From an uncultured Oscillibacter sp. (GTDB lineage: Bacteria > Bacillota > Clostridia > Oscillospirales > Oscillospiraceae): a stretch of 21,562 nt of DNA. This document shows positions 5,893 to 12,965 of this stretch, piece after piece. A program made the position numbers and the translations under genes. The stretch is taken from positions 1 through 21,562 of the forward strand of contig CAJFNE010000015.1 in NCBI GenBank assembly GCA_904393855.1, given 5' to 3'. The notes under the pieces were generated by a model, which was not told the DNA's origin, made no database searches, and worked only from the letters and a program-made list of their open reading frames with translations. Positions within the stretch are counted from its first letter, which is position 1. Each line of letters opens with the position of its first letter.

Positions 5893-6825
5893 TTATTCCG
5901 CCGGCGTGGAAGCAGGAGTTTCACCCTCTGTCACCACTATACAGACCAGATCCGTGGTGGCGTCTGGATTCTGTGTCAATGCGTCAGAAACTTCCAGGAT
6001 GTCGCGGAGGATATGCTCCGCCTCCTCCGCAGTCATGGCGTAGCCGGTGCCGATCACCCCGTCCTCCGGGTGGTTGACGTTGGAGTAGGGCTTGCCCGCA
6101 TAGTCCGTCAGGGCGTCCCCCACCACGTCCTGCGGCAGGCAGACCACCGCGGCGAACACCACGTTGTCGTACTCTACCCAGGCGTCCGGCTCCACCACCG
6201 CCGCGTTGACTGAGAGGTCATCCTGAGGGGCCTTGTCCCCCTCCGCCGCCTCTGGGTCCGCGGTCTGGTCGTCCGTCCCCGCCTTGGGGATCGCGGCGTT
6301 TGCATCCGGCGATGTTGGGGAATTCTCCGGCTCCGCCTGCGCCAGATAGGCTGTGGGGACATCCTCCTGGGAGGCATCGTCCTCCACGGCATCCGCCGCG
6401 TCGGGAGCTTGCGCCGCCTCCGCCGTGGTCTCCGTGCGCTCCTGGGCGGTTTCGGATTCCTCGCCGACTACATCCTCGGCCACCCGGGCGCTGTCGCCGC
6501 CGAAGGCGGGCAGTCCGGCCAGCAGCACCACCACGGCGCAGCAGGCCGCCAGGGGCACCAGCACCTTGGCCCAGGGCGTGCGCCGCTTCCGCTGGGGCGC
6601 CGCGCCGGCGCGGATAGCCGCGCTGACAGACTCCGCGAAGCCGTCAGGCACCTCCGTCTCCTCCACGTCCGGAAAGGCCGCCCGGATGGCCAGGGCGTCA
6701 TCCACATAGGCCTGGCAGCCCGGGCAGGAATCCAGGTGCGCCTGGACCCGCATCATCTCCTCCGGGGACAGCTCCCCATCCACATAGGCATCCAGCAGGG
6801 CCGCGTATTCATCACAGGGTCTCAT
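5893..6825 (-). CDS. Membrane-anchored zinc-finger anti-sigma factor (RsiW/zf-HC2 type)
   Basis: The 310-residue product has the architecture of an anti-sigma factor that holds its partner ECF sigma at the membrane. The N-terminal cytoplasmic zf-HC2 (ASD) domain spans about 1-75 and has the zinc motif HLDSCPGC (His30, Cys34, Cys37); a single membrane helix lies at about 86-108 (KVLVPLAACCAVVVLLAGL). The rest is outside the cell: a Glu/Asp/Ala-rich linker from about 111 to 210 and a C-terminal domain (VEYDNVVFAAVVCLPQDVVG onward) that I do not recognise. It overlaps its sigma gene by four bases (ATGA), the usual sign of an equimolar partner. Release signal and protease are unknown. It is followed by an intrinsic terminator. 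Confidence 0.87.
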   Translation of the reverse strand: MRPCDEYAALLDAYVDGELSPEEMMRVQAHLDSCPGCQAYVDDALAIRAAFPDVEETEVPDGFAESVSAAIRAGAAPQRKRRTPWAKVLVPLAACCAVVVLLAGLPAFGGDSARVAEDVVGEESETAQERTETTAEAAQAPDAADAVEDDASQEDVPTAYLAQAEPENSPTSPDANAAIPKAGTDDQTADPEAAEGDKAPQDDLSVNAAVVEPDAWVEYDNVVFAAVVCLPQDVVGDALTDYAGKPYSNVNHPEDGVIGTGYAMTAEEAEHILRDILEVSDALTQNPDATTDLVCIVVTEGETPASTPAE

Positions 6826-7430
6826 GGGCAGCCCTCCTTTCCTGTCTGGTTAGACGCAGCGGCTTCGGAAAAGTTCCCGCTGGCGAGCAGAATTTTCCGC
6901 AGCTGCTTCCGTCCCCGGCTGATGCGGGACTTCACCGTCCCCAGGTCCAGGGAGCAGATGGCCGCGATCTCGTCGTATGTACACTGGTGGAGCTCCCGCA
7001 GGACCAGCACCTGCCGGTACTCCGGCGGCAGGGCGGCCAGCCCCGCCTCGATCTCCCGGCGCAGCTCCGCCCGCTCCGCCAGGGCGTGGGGAGAGGGAGC
7101 CGGGTCCTCTGGGTCGTAGGGATTCTCCCCGTCATCCAGAGAGGGGCCCGCCGCGGCCTGGTGGCGGCCCTCCCGCCGCAGCAGATCCACGCAGGCGTTG
7201 GACGCCAGCCGGTACAGCCAGGTGGAGAAGCTGGAGTCCCCCCGGAAAAAGGCCAGGCCCTGCCAGGCGGCCAGGAAGGCCTCCTGGGCCGCCTCCTCCG
7301 CGTCCGCCGGATTCCGGCACATGCGGCTCGTCAGAGCGAACACCCGCTTCTCATAGCGCCGGACCAGCTGCTCAAAGGCCTCCTGGTCCCCCCTGCGGGC
7401 ATCGTCAATCCACTGTTGTTCCTCGTTCAT
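6822..7430 (-). CDS. ECF-type RNA polymerase sigma factor (SigW/RpoE-like)
   Basis: The 202-residue product is a two-domain ECF sigma factor. Sigma region 2 (about 18-90) includes YEKRVFALTSRMCRNPADAE, then EEAAQEAFLAAWQGL and FSTWLYRLASNACVDLLRR; sigma region 4 (about 133-183) includes LPPEYRQVLVLRELHQCTYD and the helix-turn-helix LDLGTVKSRISRGRKQLR. A Pro/Asp-rich linker of about 30 residues joins them. It overlaps dusB upstream (start ATG 7430, dusB stop ends at 7427) and the anti-sigma gene downstream by four bases each. A SigW-like role in envelope stress is plausible from family and partner, but the regulon is not visible here, and I see no clear ECF-type promoter ahead of it. Confidence 0.93.
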   Translation of the reverse strand: MNEEQQWIDDARRGDQEAFEQLVRRYEKRVFALTSRMCRNPADAEEAAQEAFLAAWQGLAFFRGDSSFSTWLYRLASNACVDLLRREGRHQAAAGPSLDDGENPYDPEDPAPSPHALAERAELRREIEAGLAALPPEYRQVLVLRELHQCTYDEIAAICSLDLGTVKSRISRGRKQLRKILLASGNFSEAAASNQTGKEGCP

Positions 7431-8404
7431 TTCAAATCCCGCTTGATTCCTTTCGTCACCTGGTAGACGTCCTCCAGCGTGTTCATGCGGACGATCTGCT
7501 CCTTATAGTAGCCGGCGTGGGGCACGCCCTTCAGATACCAGCAGTAGTGCCGCCGGGCCTCCAGCACCGCCACGCGCTCCCCCCGGAGCTCCGCCGCCAG
7601 CTCGATCTGGCGCACGGCCACGTCGCACCGCTCCGCAAGGGGCGGCAGGGGCGGGACGGGCCTGCCCTCCAGCACCGCCCGGGCCTGGGCGAAGATCCAG
7701 GGGTTGCCGAAGCAGCCCCGGCCCACCATGGCGATGTCCGCTTTCGTGTGCTGTAAGATCCGGGCGGCGTCCTCCGGCTTCCAGATGTCGCCGTTGGCCA
7801 TGACGGGGACGGACACCGCCTCCTTCACCTGGCGGATGCAGTGCCAATCGGCGTTGCCGCCGTAGACCTGGGCCCGGGTCCGGCCGTGGACCGCCACGGC
7901 GGACACCCCCGCCGCCTCCAGGGTCCGGGCAAACTCCACGCAGTTGCAGCTGCCCGCGTCCCAGCCCCGGCGGAACTTGGCCGTCACCGGCACGCCGACG
8001 GCCTTCACCACCGCCTCCACGATGCGCCCGGCCTTCTCCGGGTCTTTCATCAGGGCGGCGCCGTCGCCGTTGTTGACGATCTTGGGCATGGGGCAGCCCA
8101 TGTTGATGTCGATGATGTCCGCCCCGGTAGCCTCCAGGGCGATCTGGGCGGCCTCCGCCATGCAGGTGGGGTCGCTGCCGAAAATCTGCACCGCCCCGGG
8201 GTGCTCCTCCGGGAAGCGCCGCAGCAGGCTCATGGTCTTCTTGTCGTGGTAGCACAGGGCCTTGGAGGAAATCAGCTCCGTACAGGTGAGGCCCGCGCCC
8301 ATCTCGGCGCAGATCAGGCGGAACGCGCCGTCTGTCACCCCGGCCATGGGGGCCAGGGCCAGGGGCGCGGCAATCTCCACACTGCCGATCCGCATTCCTG
8401 CCAC
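7427..8404 (-). CDS. dusB: tRNA-dihydrouridine synthase (DusB-like)
   Basis: Dus enzymes use FMN and NADPH to reduce specific uridines in the tRNA D-loop. The 325-residue product is full length. Motifs: APLALAPMAGVTDGAFR at the FMN-binding N-terminus (13-29), TCTELISSKAL (40-50), INMGCPMPKIVNNGDGAALM (100-119) with the catalytic Cys104, the MANGDIWKPEDA segment and the FMN phosphate site MVGRGCFGNPWIF. The C-terminal helical RNA-binding domain (about 240-325) includes the HYCWYLKG segment. The start ATG 8404 has GGAGGTGG just upstream. It is the first gene of a three-gene overlapping operon with a sigma/anti-sigma pair, driven by the promoter at 8437-8465. Confidence 0.94.
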   Translation of the reverse strand: MAGMRIGSVEIAAPLALAPMAGVTDGAFRLICAEMGAGLTCTELISSKALCYHDKKTMSLLRRFPEEHPGAVQIFGSDPTCMAEAAQIALEATGADIIDINMGCPMPKIVNNGDGAALMKDPEKAGRIVEAVVKAVGVPVTAKFRRGWDAGSCNCVEFARTLEAAGVSAVAVHGRTRAQVYGGNADWHCIRQVKEAVSVPVMANGDIWKPEDAARILQHTKADIAMVGRGCFGNPWIFAQARAVLEGRPVPPLPPLAERCDVAVRQIELAAELRGERVAVLEARRHYCWYLKGVPHAGYYKEQIVRMNTLEDVYQVTKGIKRDLK

Positions 8405-8436
8405 CTCCTCTTTCTTCGTCTTGCTTCAACGGGAAT

Positions 8437-8465
8437 AGTGTACCGGATTTCCCGGCGGAATGCAA
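8437..8465 (-). promoter_or_regulatory. Promoter for dusB - sigma - anti-sigma operon
   Basis: TTGCAT (8460-8465), a 17-bp spacer, then TACACT (8437-8442) on the minus strand, about 33 bp upstream of the dusB start. Looks SigA-type, so the sigma gene is probably expressed at a basal level with dusB. Confidence 0.6.
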
Positions 8466-8582
8466 TCTAAAATCTCCCGCATTTCCCGTCGGAAACATCC
8501 GCCCCCCGCCGGATTGCGACGGGATTTTCCGAGGCCAGGCGGTAAAATAGGGAAAAACATCCAATTTGAGGAGGGACAGGCT

Positions 8583-10661
8583 GTGGAACACGGTCCGATC
8601 ACATGGGAGCGGAGACAGACGGTGCGGCTGTTGGAGGTGGGCATCCGTTTCTTCCTGGCGGCGGCGCTGACCGCCAGCCAGACCGCCGGCGGGTACGCCC
8701 CTTTCGCGCTGGGTCTGGTGTCGGCGGCGGGGGCCGGTATTCCGGGGGCGGCCGCCCTGGCGGGCACCGCCGCCGGCGCTTTCCTGTTTTTGGACTTCTC
8801 CGCCGCCCTGCCCCACCTGGCCATTGCCATTTTGATCCTCACCGCGGCCACCTCTTTCCGGGGCGTGGCCCGGCTGGGCACCGCCAGGGCCCAGGCCCTG
8901 ACCGCCGCCGGGTTGACCCTGGCGGTTCAGGGCATCTATGTGGCCCAGTCCCTGGCGCCGCTGGAGCACCTGGCCCCCTGCCTGGCGGCGGTGTGCCTCA
9001 CCGGCGCCTCCGCCTGGTTCTTTCGCCCGCTGTTGCAGCCGGACAGCACCCAGCCGCTGCAAAACGGCCTGCTGTTTCTGGCGGCATCGCTGCTGCTGGC
9101 TCTGAACGACCTGACGCTGCTGGGCGTCTCCCTGGGCCGGGCGGCCCTGTGCACCCTGTTGGCCTATACCGCCTATGACCGGGGGATGGCGGTGGGCGCC
9201 GCCGCGGGGCTGGGCCTGGGGCTGACCGTGGATCTATGCACCGGGGCCGGGGACGGCCTCTTCACCGCCGGCCTCGGTCTGGCGGGTCTGCTGGCGGGCA
9301 GCCGGCAGGGTCGCCGCCGGTCCTGGGCAGCCATCGCTTTTCTGCTTGCTGTGCTGGCGGCCCTGCTGCCGGCGGAGGACCCTTTCGCCAGTCCCCTGCT
9401 GGTTGAGGCCCTCCTGGGCATGGCGGCCTTCCTGCTGCTGCCGGGGCGACTCTTCGGCGGCAAGCGGGTCCAGCGGGCGGAGGTATCCTCCTCCACGGTG
9501 GGGGCGCAGCTGAAGGAGCGGCTGAACAAGGCCGCCGGGGCCCTGCGAGACCTCTACGACAGCATGGGCCGAGGGCCTTCCCCCTCCACAGAGGAGAACC
9601 CTGCCATCGTCTTCGATCGGGCGGCGGAGAAGGTCTGCCGGGGCTGCGCCCTGTGTGCCCTGTGCTGGCAGAAGGAGTACACCGGCACTTTCAACGCCCT
9701 GAACGACGCCACCCCCTACCTGCTGGAACGAGGCCGGGCCCTGCCCAAGGACTTTCCCCAGTACTTCGCGGACCGCTGCATCCACCTGCCGGACTTCATC
9801 ACGGCGGTGAACGGGGAGCTCTCCGCTTTCCTGCTGCGGCGGCAGTACCGCCGCCAGCTGGAGGAGACCCGCCGCAGCGCCCAGGGCCAGTACGCCCAGC
9901 TCAGCGAGCTGCTGACCGCCACCGCCGCGGGCCTGGGGGAGCCGGTCCCCGTCTCCGGCAGGGCAGCATATCCCAGGGAGCGCGAGGAGGCCCCTCCCCC
10001 CTGCCAGGTGGGGGCCACCCTGCGGCCCAAAGAGGGAGAGACCGTCTGCGGGGACACCCTGTCCTCCTTCCAGCGGGAGGACGGGGCCTGGTGCCTGCTG
10101 CTGGCGGACGGCATGGGCAGCGGCGAAGCGGCCCGGAAAGAGTCCGCCCTCACCTGCCGGCTGCTGCGGCAGTTCCTGGAGGCGGGCATCGAGCCGGAGG
10201 CGGCTCTCAAGACCCTGAACTCCGCCATGGCGCTCCGGGGAGCGGAGACCGGCAGCTTCACCACCATCGACCTGTGCGTCCTCCAGCCGGCCACGGGGGA
10301 GGCCTCCTTCTACAAGTACGGCGCCGCCCCCAGCTATTTGAAGAAAGGCGGCGCTGTCCGGCGGATCGCCGGGGGCAGCCTGCCGGCGGGACTGCGGGGC
10401 TCCCCCGCGGCCCCGGACATCACCCACGCCCGCCTGGAGGTGGGCGGCTTCCTGGTGATGATCAGCGACGGGGTGGCGGACCCGGGCCGGGACGAGTGGC
10501 TGATGGACCTGCTGGCCGGCTGGGAGGGGGAGGACCCTCAGGCCTTGGCTGGGCTGATCCTGTCGGAGAGCATCCGCCGGGAGCACCTGCTGGACGACTG
10601 CGGCATCCAGGTGCTCTACCGCCCCCTGCCGGAAGGAAAAAATGGCGCAAGGCGGGTATAG
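8583..10661 (+). CDS. spoIIE: Stage II sporulation protein E, membrane serine phosphatase
   Basis: SpoIIE dephosphorylates the anti-anti-sigma factor SpoIIAA at the asymmetric septum, thereby activating sigma F in the forespore. I chose GTG 8583 because GAGGAGG (8569-8575) is seven bases upstream; the frame is open to 8460 without a good site. The 692-residue product (827 in B. subtilis) has an N-terminal part with about ten membrane helices (about 15-290), a middle region with the Cys cluster CRGCALCALC (about 392-401), and a C-terminal PP2C-type phosphatase domain from about 480: GDTLSSFQ, LLLADGMGSGEAARKES (metal-binding Asp), TIDLCVLQP, VMISDGVADPG and LDDCGIQVLY, the last in place of the more usual DDMT. 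This shows the organism is a spore former. A small membrane-protein gene follows. Confidence 0.94.
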   Translation: MEHGPITWERRQTVRLLEVGIRFFLAAALTASQTAGGYAPFALGLVSAAGAGIPGAAALAGTAAGAFLFLDFSAALPHLAIAILILTAATSFRGVARLGTARAQALTAAGLTLAVQGIYVAQSLAPLEHLAPCLAAVCLTGASAWFFRPLLQPDSTQPLQNGLLFLAASLLLALNDLTLLGVSLGRAALCTLLAYTAYDRGMAVGAAAGLGLGLTVDLCTGAGDGLFTAGLGLAGLLAGSRQGRRRSWAAIAFLLAVLAALLPAEDPFASPLLVEALLGMAAFLLLPGRLFGGKRVQRAEVSSSTVGAQLKERLNKAAGALRDLYDSMGRGPSPSTEENPAIVFDRAAEKVCRGCALCALCWQKEYTGTFNALNDATPYLLERGRALPKDFPQYFADRCIHLPDFITAVNGELSAFLLRRQYRRQLEETRRSAQGQYAQLSELLTATAAGLGEPVPVSGRAAYPREREEAPPPCQVGATLRPKEGETVCGDTLSSFQREDGAWCLLLADGMGSGEAARKESALTCRLLRQFLEAGIEPEAALKTLNSAMALRGAETGSFTTIDLCVLQPATGEASFYKYGAAPSYLKKGGAVRRIAGGSLPAGLRGSPAAPDITHARLEVGGFLVMISDGVADPGRDEWLMDLLAGWEGEDPQALAGLILSESIRREHLLDDCGIQVLYRPLPEGKNGARRV

Positions 10662-10718
10662 AGCGGCCCCTCCCGCGGCAAAATGGAAGTAACACAACGC
10701 TGCAGGAGGCAATTGACA

Positions 10719-10991
10719 ATGGTGAAAGGTATTTCCAGGCGCGTGGTCGTGGTGGACTCCCCGGACCAGCGGTTTTTTGAGCAGGCCATCTTCATCGTCC
10801 GCAACGATGCTGCCGGGGAGGGTGTCACCTCCCGGGAATTGGTAGAGGAGGCCCGCCGGGTGGCCCGGAACTACGCCAGCGGCGACCACGGACGTTTCAG
10901 CCGCGTCTGGCACAATCTCAGTCCCGCGATCTACACGCTCATGGGCGCCGCCGGCATCGGCCTGATCTGGCTGATTGCCGCGTTGATATAG
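10719..10991 (+). CDS. Small conserved-looking C-terminally membrane-anchored protein, 90 aa
   Basis: ATG 10719 is preceded by AGGAGG (10704-10709) nine bases upstream; an upstream ATG in frame at 10683 lacks such a site. The product starts MVKGISRRVVVVDSPDQRFF, with a soluble N-terminal part (1-65: EQAIFIVRNDAAGEGVTSRE, then LVEEARRVARNYASGD) and one hydrophobic helix at the C-terminus (about 70-90: IYTLMGAAGIGLIWLIAAL), so it is probably tail-anchored with the N-terminus in the cytosol. I recall similar short proteins in clostridia carrying a wrong 'translation initiation factor 2' label; nothing in the sequence supports that function. It lies 57 bases after spoIIE and is probably cotranscribed, which hints at a sporulation-linked role but does not prove it. 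Confidence 0.78.
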   Translation: MVKGISRRVVVVDSPDQRFFEQAIFIVRNDAAGEGVTSRELVEEARRVARNYASGDHGRFSRVWHNLSPAIYTLMGAAGIGLIWLIAALI

Positions 10992-11008
10992 AGAGCGTCC
11001 CCCTTCCA

Positions 11009-11042
11009 TGCGGAGGCCGGTCCTGCGGGGCCGGCCTCCGCA
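11009..11042 (+). terminator. Hairpin after the spoIIE-small gene pair
   Basis: TGCGGAGGCCGG and CCGGCCTCCGCA form a perfect 12-bp stem around a 10-base loop, 18 bases after the stop. The trailing bases (CAGTCTTG) are poor in T, so it may act as an mRNA end stabiliser or a weak terminator. Confidence 0.5.
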
Positions 11043-11117
11043 CAGTCTTGCCAGTGGGATGCAGCGGTGTCAGGACGCCTTTCGGCTTCGCCGCCGCGCG
11101 CCCGGATTTCCCCATAG

Positions 11118-11156
11118 GGCAAGCCGCAGCTGACTGGGGGTCAGCTGCGGCTTGCC
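11118..11156. repeat. Perfect 17-bp stem hairpin between convergent operons
   Basis: Left arm GGCAAGCCGCAGCTGAC (11118-11134), loop TGGGG, right arm GTCAGCTGCGGCTTGCC (11140-11156). No T-run on either side. Confidence 0.7.
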
Positions 11157-11164
11157 TCAATTCC

Positions 11165-11190
11165 GGCGGCCCAAGTGAGCCGCCTTTTAT
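11165..11190 (+). terminator. Intrinsic terminator, plus strand
   Basis: GGCGGC, an 8-base loop, GCCGCC, then TTTTAT. A short but canonical terminator lying after the spoIIE side and 15 bp before the end of the convergent glycosyltransferase gene. Confidence 0.6.
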
Positions 11191-11204
11191 AAAGCGGTTT
11201 CCCT

Positions 11205-12305
11205 TTACGGGAGACGGCGGGTGCCGGAGCGCAGGCTTCCGCTCTCTCCGGCGGTACTGTACGCTTTCCCAGGCAGCGGAAGAAGCCCCCACCTGCGGAC
11301 AGGTTCCAGCAGCCGCTCCCGGCTGTAAATCTTTTGCAGCCGCTGCCCCACCGCTTTCAGACTCCGACTCTCCGCCACGGCCCGGCCCGCCGCTGTCAGA
11401 TCCGGCAGGGTTCCGTCCAGAATTCCCGCTACAATCCGTTGAAATCCATCTAGATTTGACTCTTTGTATACATTTTCACCGTCCTGCAGCCAGCCGTTAT
11501 ACACCGGGATGTCCCGGAGCACCGTGGGAATCCCGCAGGCCAGAGCCTCCAGCACGACGATCCCCTCCGTCTCCTCCTGGCTGAGGAAAGCAAACACGTC
11601 CGCGCCGCAGTAGGCCTCCCGCAGCTGCTCCCGGTCCACATAGCCGGGGAAAGACACGTTGTCCGGGGCGGCGGCCATAGCGTCCAGAATCTCCTTGGGC
11701 AGCAGGTGGGGGTCCGTCCAGCCGAACCACAGGAAGCGGACCGACGGCATCCGCCGAGCCAGCTCCAGGAAGTCCGGCAGGCCTTTTCGGGCAATGGTGT
11801 GGCCCACGGAGATCACCACCCGCTCCCCCTCCTCCAGGCCGTAGCGCTTGCGGAAGGCACTCTGCAGGACCGGATCCGGGTGAAAGAACTCCGTGTCCAC
11901 GCCGTTGGAGAGGCTGTAAACCGGCCGGCGGAGATGGTAGCTCTCCAGCAGCTGCCGGGAATACTCTGTGGGGGTAATGACCACATCCCCCAGATTGTAG
12001 CAGAAAGTAATCCATCGGCGGAACAGGGGCGCCAGCAGATCGGAGCCCCGGAAGGACTTCCGGAAATCCTCCATGGTGGAGTGGCCGTACCAGACGACCT
12101 TTCTGCCCCGGAGCCGGGCCCACAGGGCCGCCAGCACCGCGTCCGGCAGCACCGTGTTGATATGGACGGCGGCGGTGTCCGCCGTCCACCGCTCCGTCAT
12201 GGGAACGCCGCACTGGGCCAGACACGCCTTCTGATGGCGGATGGCCTGTCCCACACCGCTCTTGCCCACAATCTTTTCTCCGCCTGTGTAAATATAAATC
12301 CGCAT
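11205..12305 (-). CDS. GT4 glycosyltransferase, probable second glycolipid sugar transferase (LafB/CpoA-like)
   Basis: The 366-residue product is a GT-B fold, retaining family-4 glycosyltransferase. N-terminal: MRIYIYTGGEKIVGKSGVGQ followed by AIRHQKACL, closely resembling the opening of streptococcal LafB/CpoA, which adds the second sugar to glucosyl-diacylglycerol. The C-terminal nucleotide-sugar domain has VISVGHTIARKGLPDFLELA and the family EX7E motif ETEGIVVLE in FLSQEETEGIVVLEALACGIP's core. The N-terminal half ends around FCYNLGDVVITPTEYSRQLL. The start ATG 12305 has AGGAGG five bases upstream. Residues after about 340 (a Ser/Gly/Arg-rich tail) look unstructured. It lies 72 bp after a VTT membrane-protein gene and a second GT4 gene, an order that suggests membrane glycolipid synthesis. 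The sugar and acceptor are inferred. Confidence 0.82.
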   Translation of the reverse strand: MRIYIYTGGEKIVGKSGVGQAIRHQKACLAQCGVPMTERWTADTAAVHINTVLPDAVLAALWARLRGRKVVWYGHSTMEDFRKSFRGSDLLAPLFRRWITFCYNLGDVVITPTEYSRQLLESYHLRRPVYSLSNGVDTEFFHPDPVLQSAFRKRYGLEEGERVVISVGHTIARKGLPDFLELARRMPSVRFLWFGWTDPHLLPKEILDAMAAAPDNVSFPGYVDREQLREAYCGADVFAFLSQEETEGIVVLEALACGIPTVLRDIPVYNGWLQDGENVYKESNLDGFQRIVAGILDGTLPDLTAAGRAVAESRSLKAVGQRLQKIYSRERLLEPVRRWGLLPLPGKAYSTAGESGSLRSGTRRLP

Positions 12306-12377
12306 GACGTCCTCCTGTGAGATCCCGCAAATTCCTCGCGGAGTCTTAACATAAACCTCTGAATTTTTCCGAATTTT

Positions 12378-12965
12378 TTACAGCAAGGCTATAAAATTAC
12401 GCCATACCACTGTCAGTCCCAGGCTGTACAGGGCAATGGCAAAGGGCTTGCCCAGAAGAATGATGGCGGTATAGCACCTCCAGCTCATGCCTGTGGTGCC
12501 CGCCAGGTAGCACAGGAAGTCATCCGGCGCCACCGGGAAGAAGATGGCCAGGGCAAACATCTTGGCGAAGCGATTCTTCTCCTCCGCCCAGCTGCTGTAC
12601 TTGGCGATGGTCTTTTCGGAGAACAGCAGGGACAGCAGGGGCTTGCCGCAGTAACGGGCCACGGCAAACACCGCCAGGGAACCCATGCAAATGCCCACAT
12701 AGTTGTAGACGAAGCCCCAGAGGGGGCCGAAGAGCAGTACACCTGCCAAACACCCCAGCCCTCCCGGCAGTACAGGCACCACCACCTGTACCGCCTGAAA
12801 CAGCACGAACAGCACAATTCCCGCCGCGCCGCAGCTGCGCACCAGGGCCTCCAGCTGCTCCTGGGAGGTCAGCACGCCGCTCCGCCACCCCCAGATGGCA
12901 AAGAGAATACACGCCGCAAAGCCTATCAGGGAGATTCCCTGTACAATCTTTCTCTCTTTTGTCAC
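12378..12965 (-). CDS. TVP38/TMEM64 (VTT domain) membrane protein
   Basis: The 195-residue product is an integral membrane protein of the DedA/VTT superfamily, members of which are implicated in lipid scrambling and envelope homeostasis. It starts at GTG 12965, overlapping the stop of the upstream glycosyltransferase (GTGA). Hydrophobic segments lie at about 8-27, 45-68, 70-100, 135-155 and 165-185. The VTT core is visible as PVLPGGLGCLAGVLLFGPLW, then GFVYNYVGICMGSLAVFAVARYCGK after it, and FPVAPDDFLCYLAGTTGMSW; the Pro/Gly-rich re-entrant motif with an acidic Asp-Asp is typical. Its place between two glycolipid-type transferases suggests that it moves or senses the lipid product, which is an inference. 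Confidence 0.85.
   Translation of the reverse strand: MTKERKIVQGISLIGFAACILFAIWGWRSGVLTSQEQLEALVRSCGAAGIVLFVLFQAVQVVVPVLPGGLGCLAGVLLFGPLWGFVYNYVGICMGSLAVFAVARYCGKPLLSLLFSEKTIAKYSSWAEEKNRFAKMFALAIFFPVAPDDFLCYLAGTTGMSWRCYTAIILLGKPFAIALYSLGLTVVWRNFIALL

Noticed and set aside
8510..8560. SigA or Spo0A-type promoter for spoIIE (TTGCGA ... TAAAAT)
   Set aside because: The two boxes are 23 bp apart and no 0A box is clear, so I could not support a specific promoter.
7503..9062. 519-codon minus-strand frame across the dusB-spoIIE gap
   Set aside because: It is a frame shadow of dusB and antisense to spoIIE, spans a real promoter region and has a Gly/Arg/Pro-rich meaningless product.
9234..11009. 591-codon minus-strand frame opposite spoIIE
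   Set aside because: Shadow of spoIIE with Gln/Gly-rich composition and no start signal.
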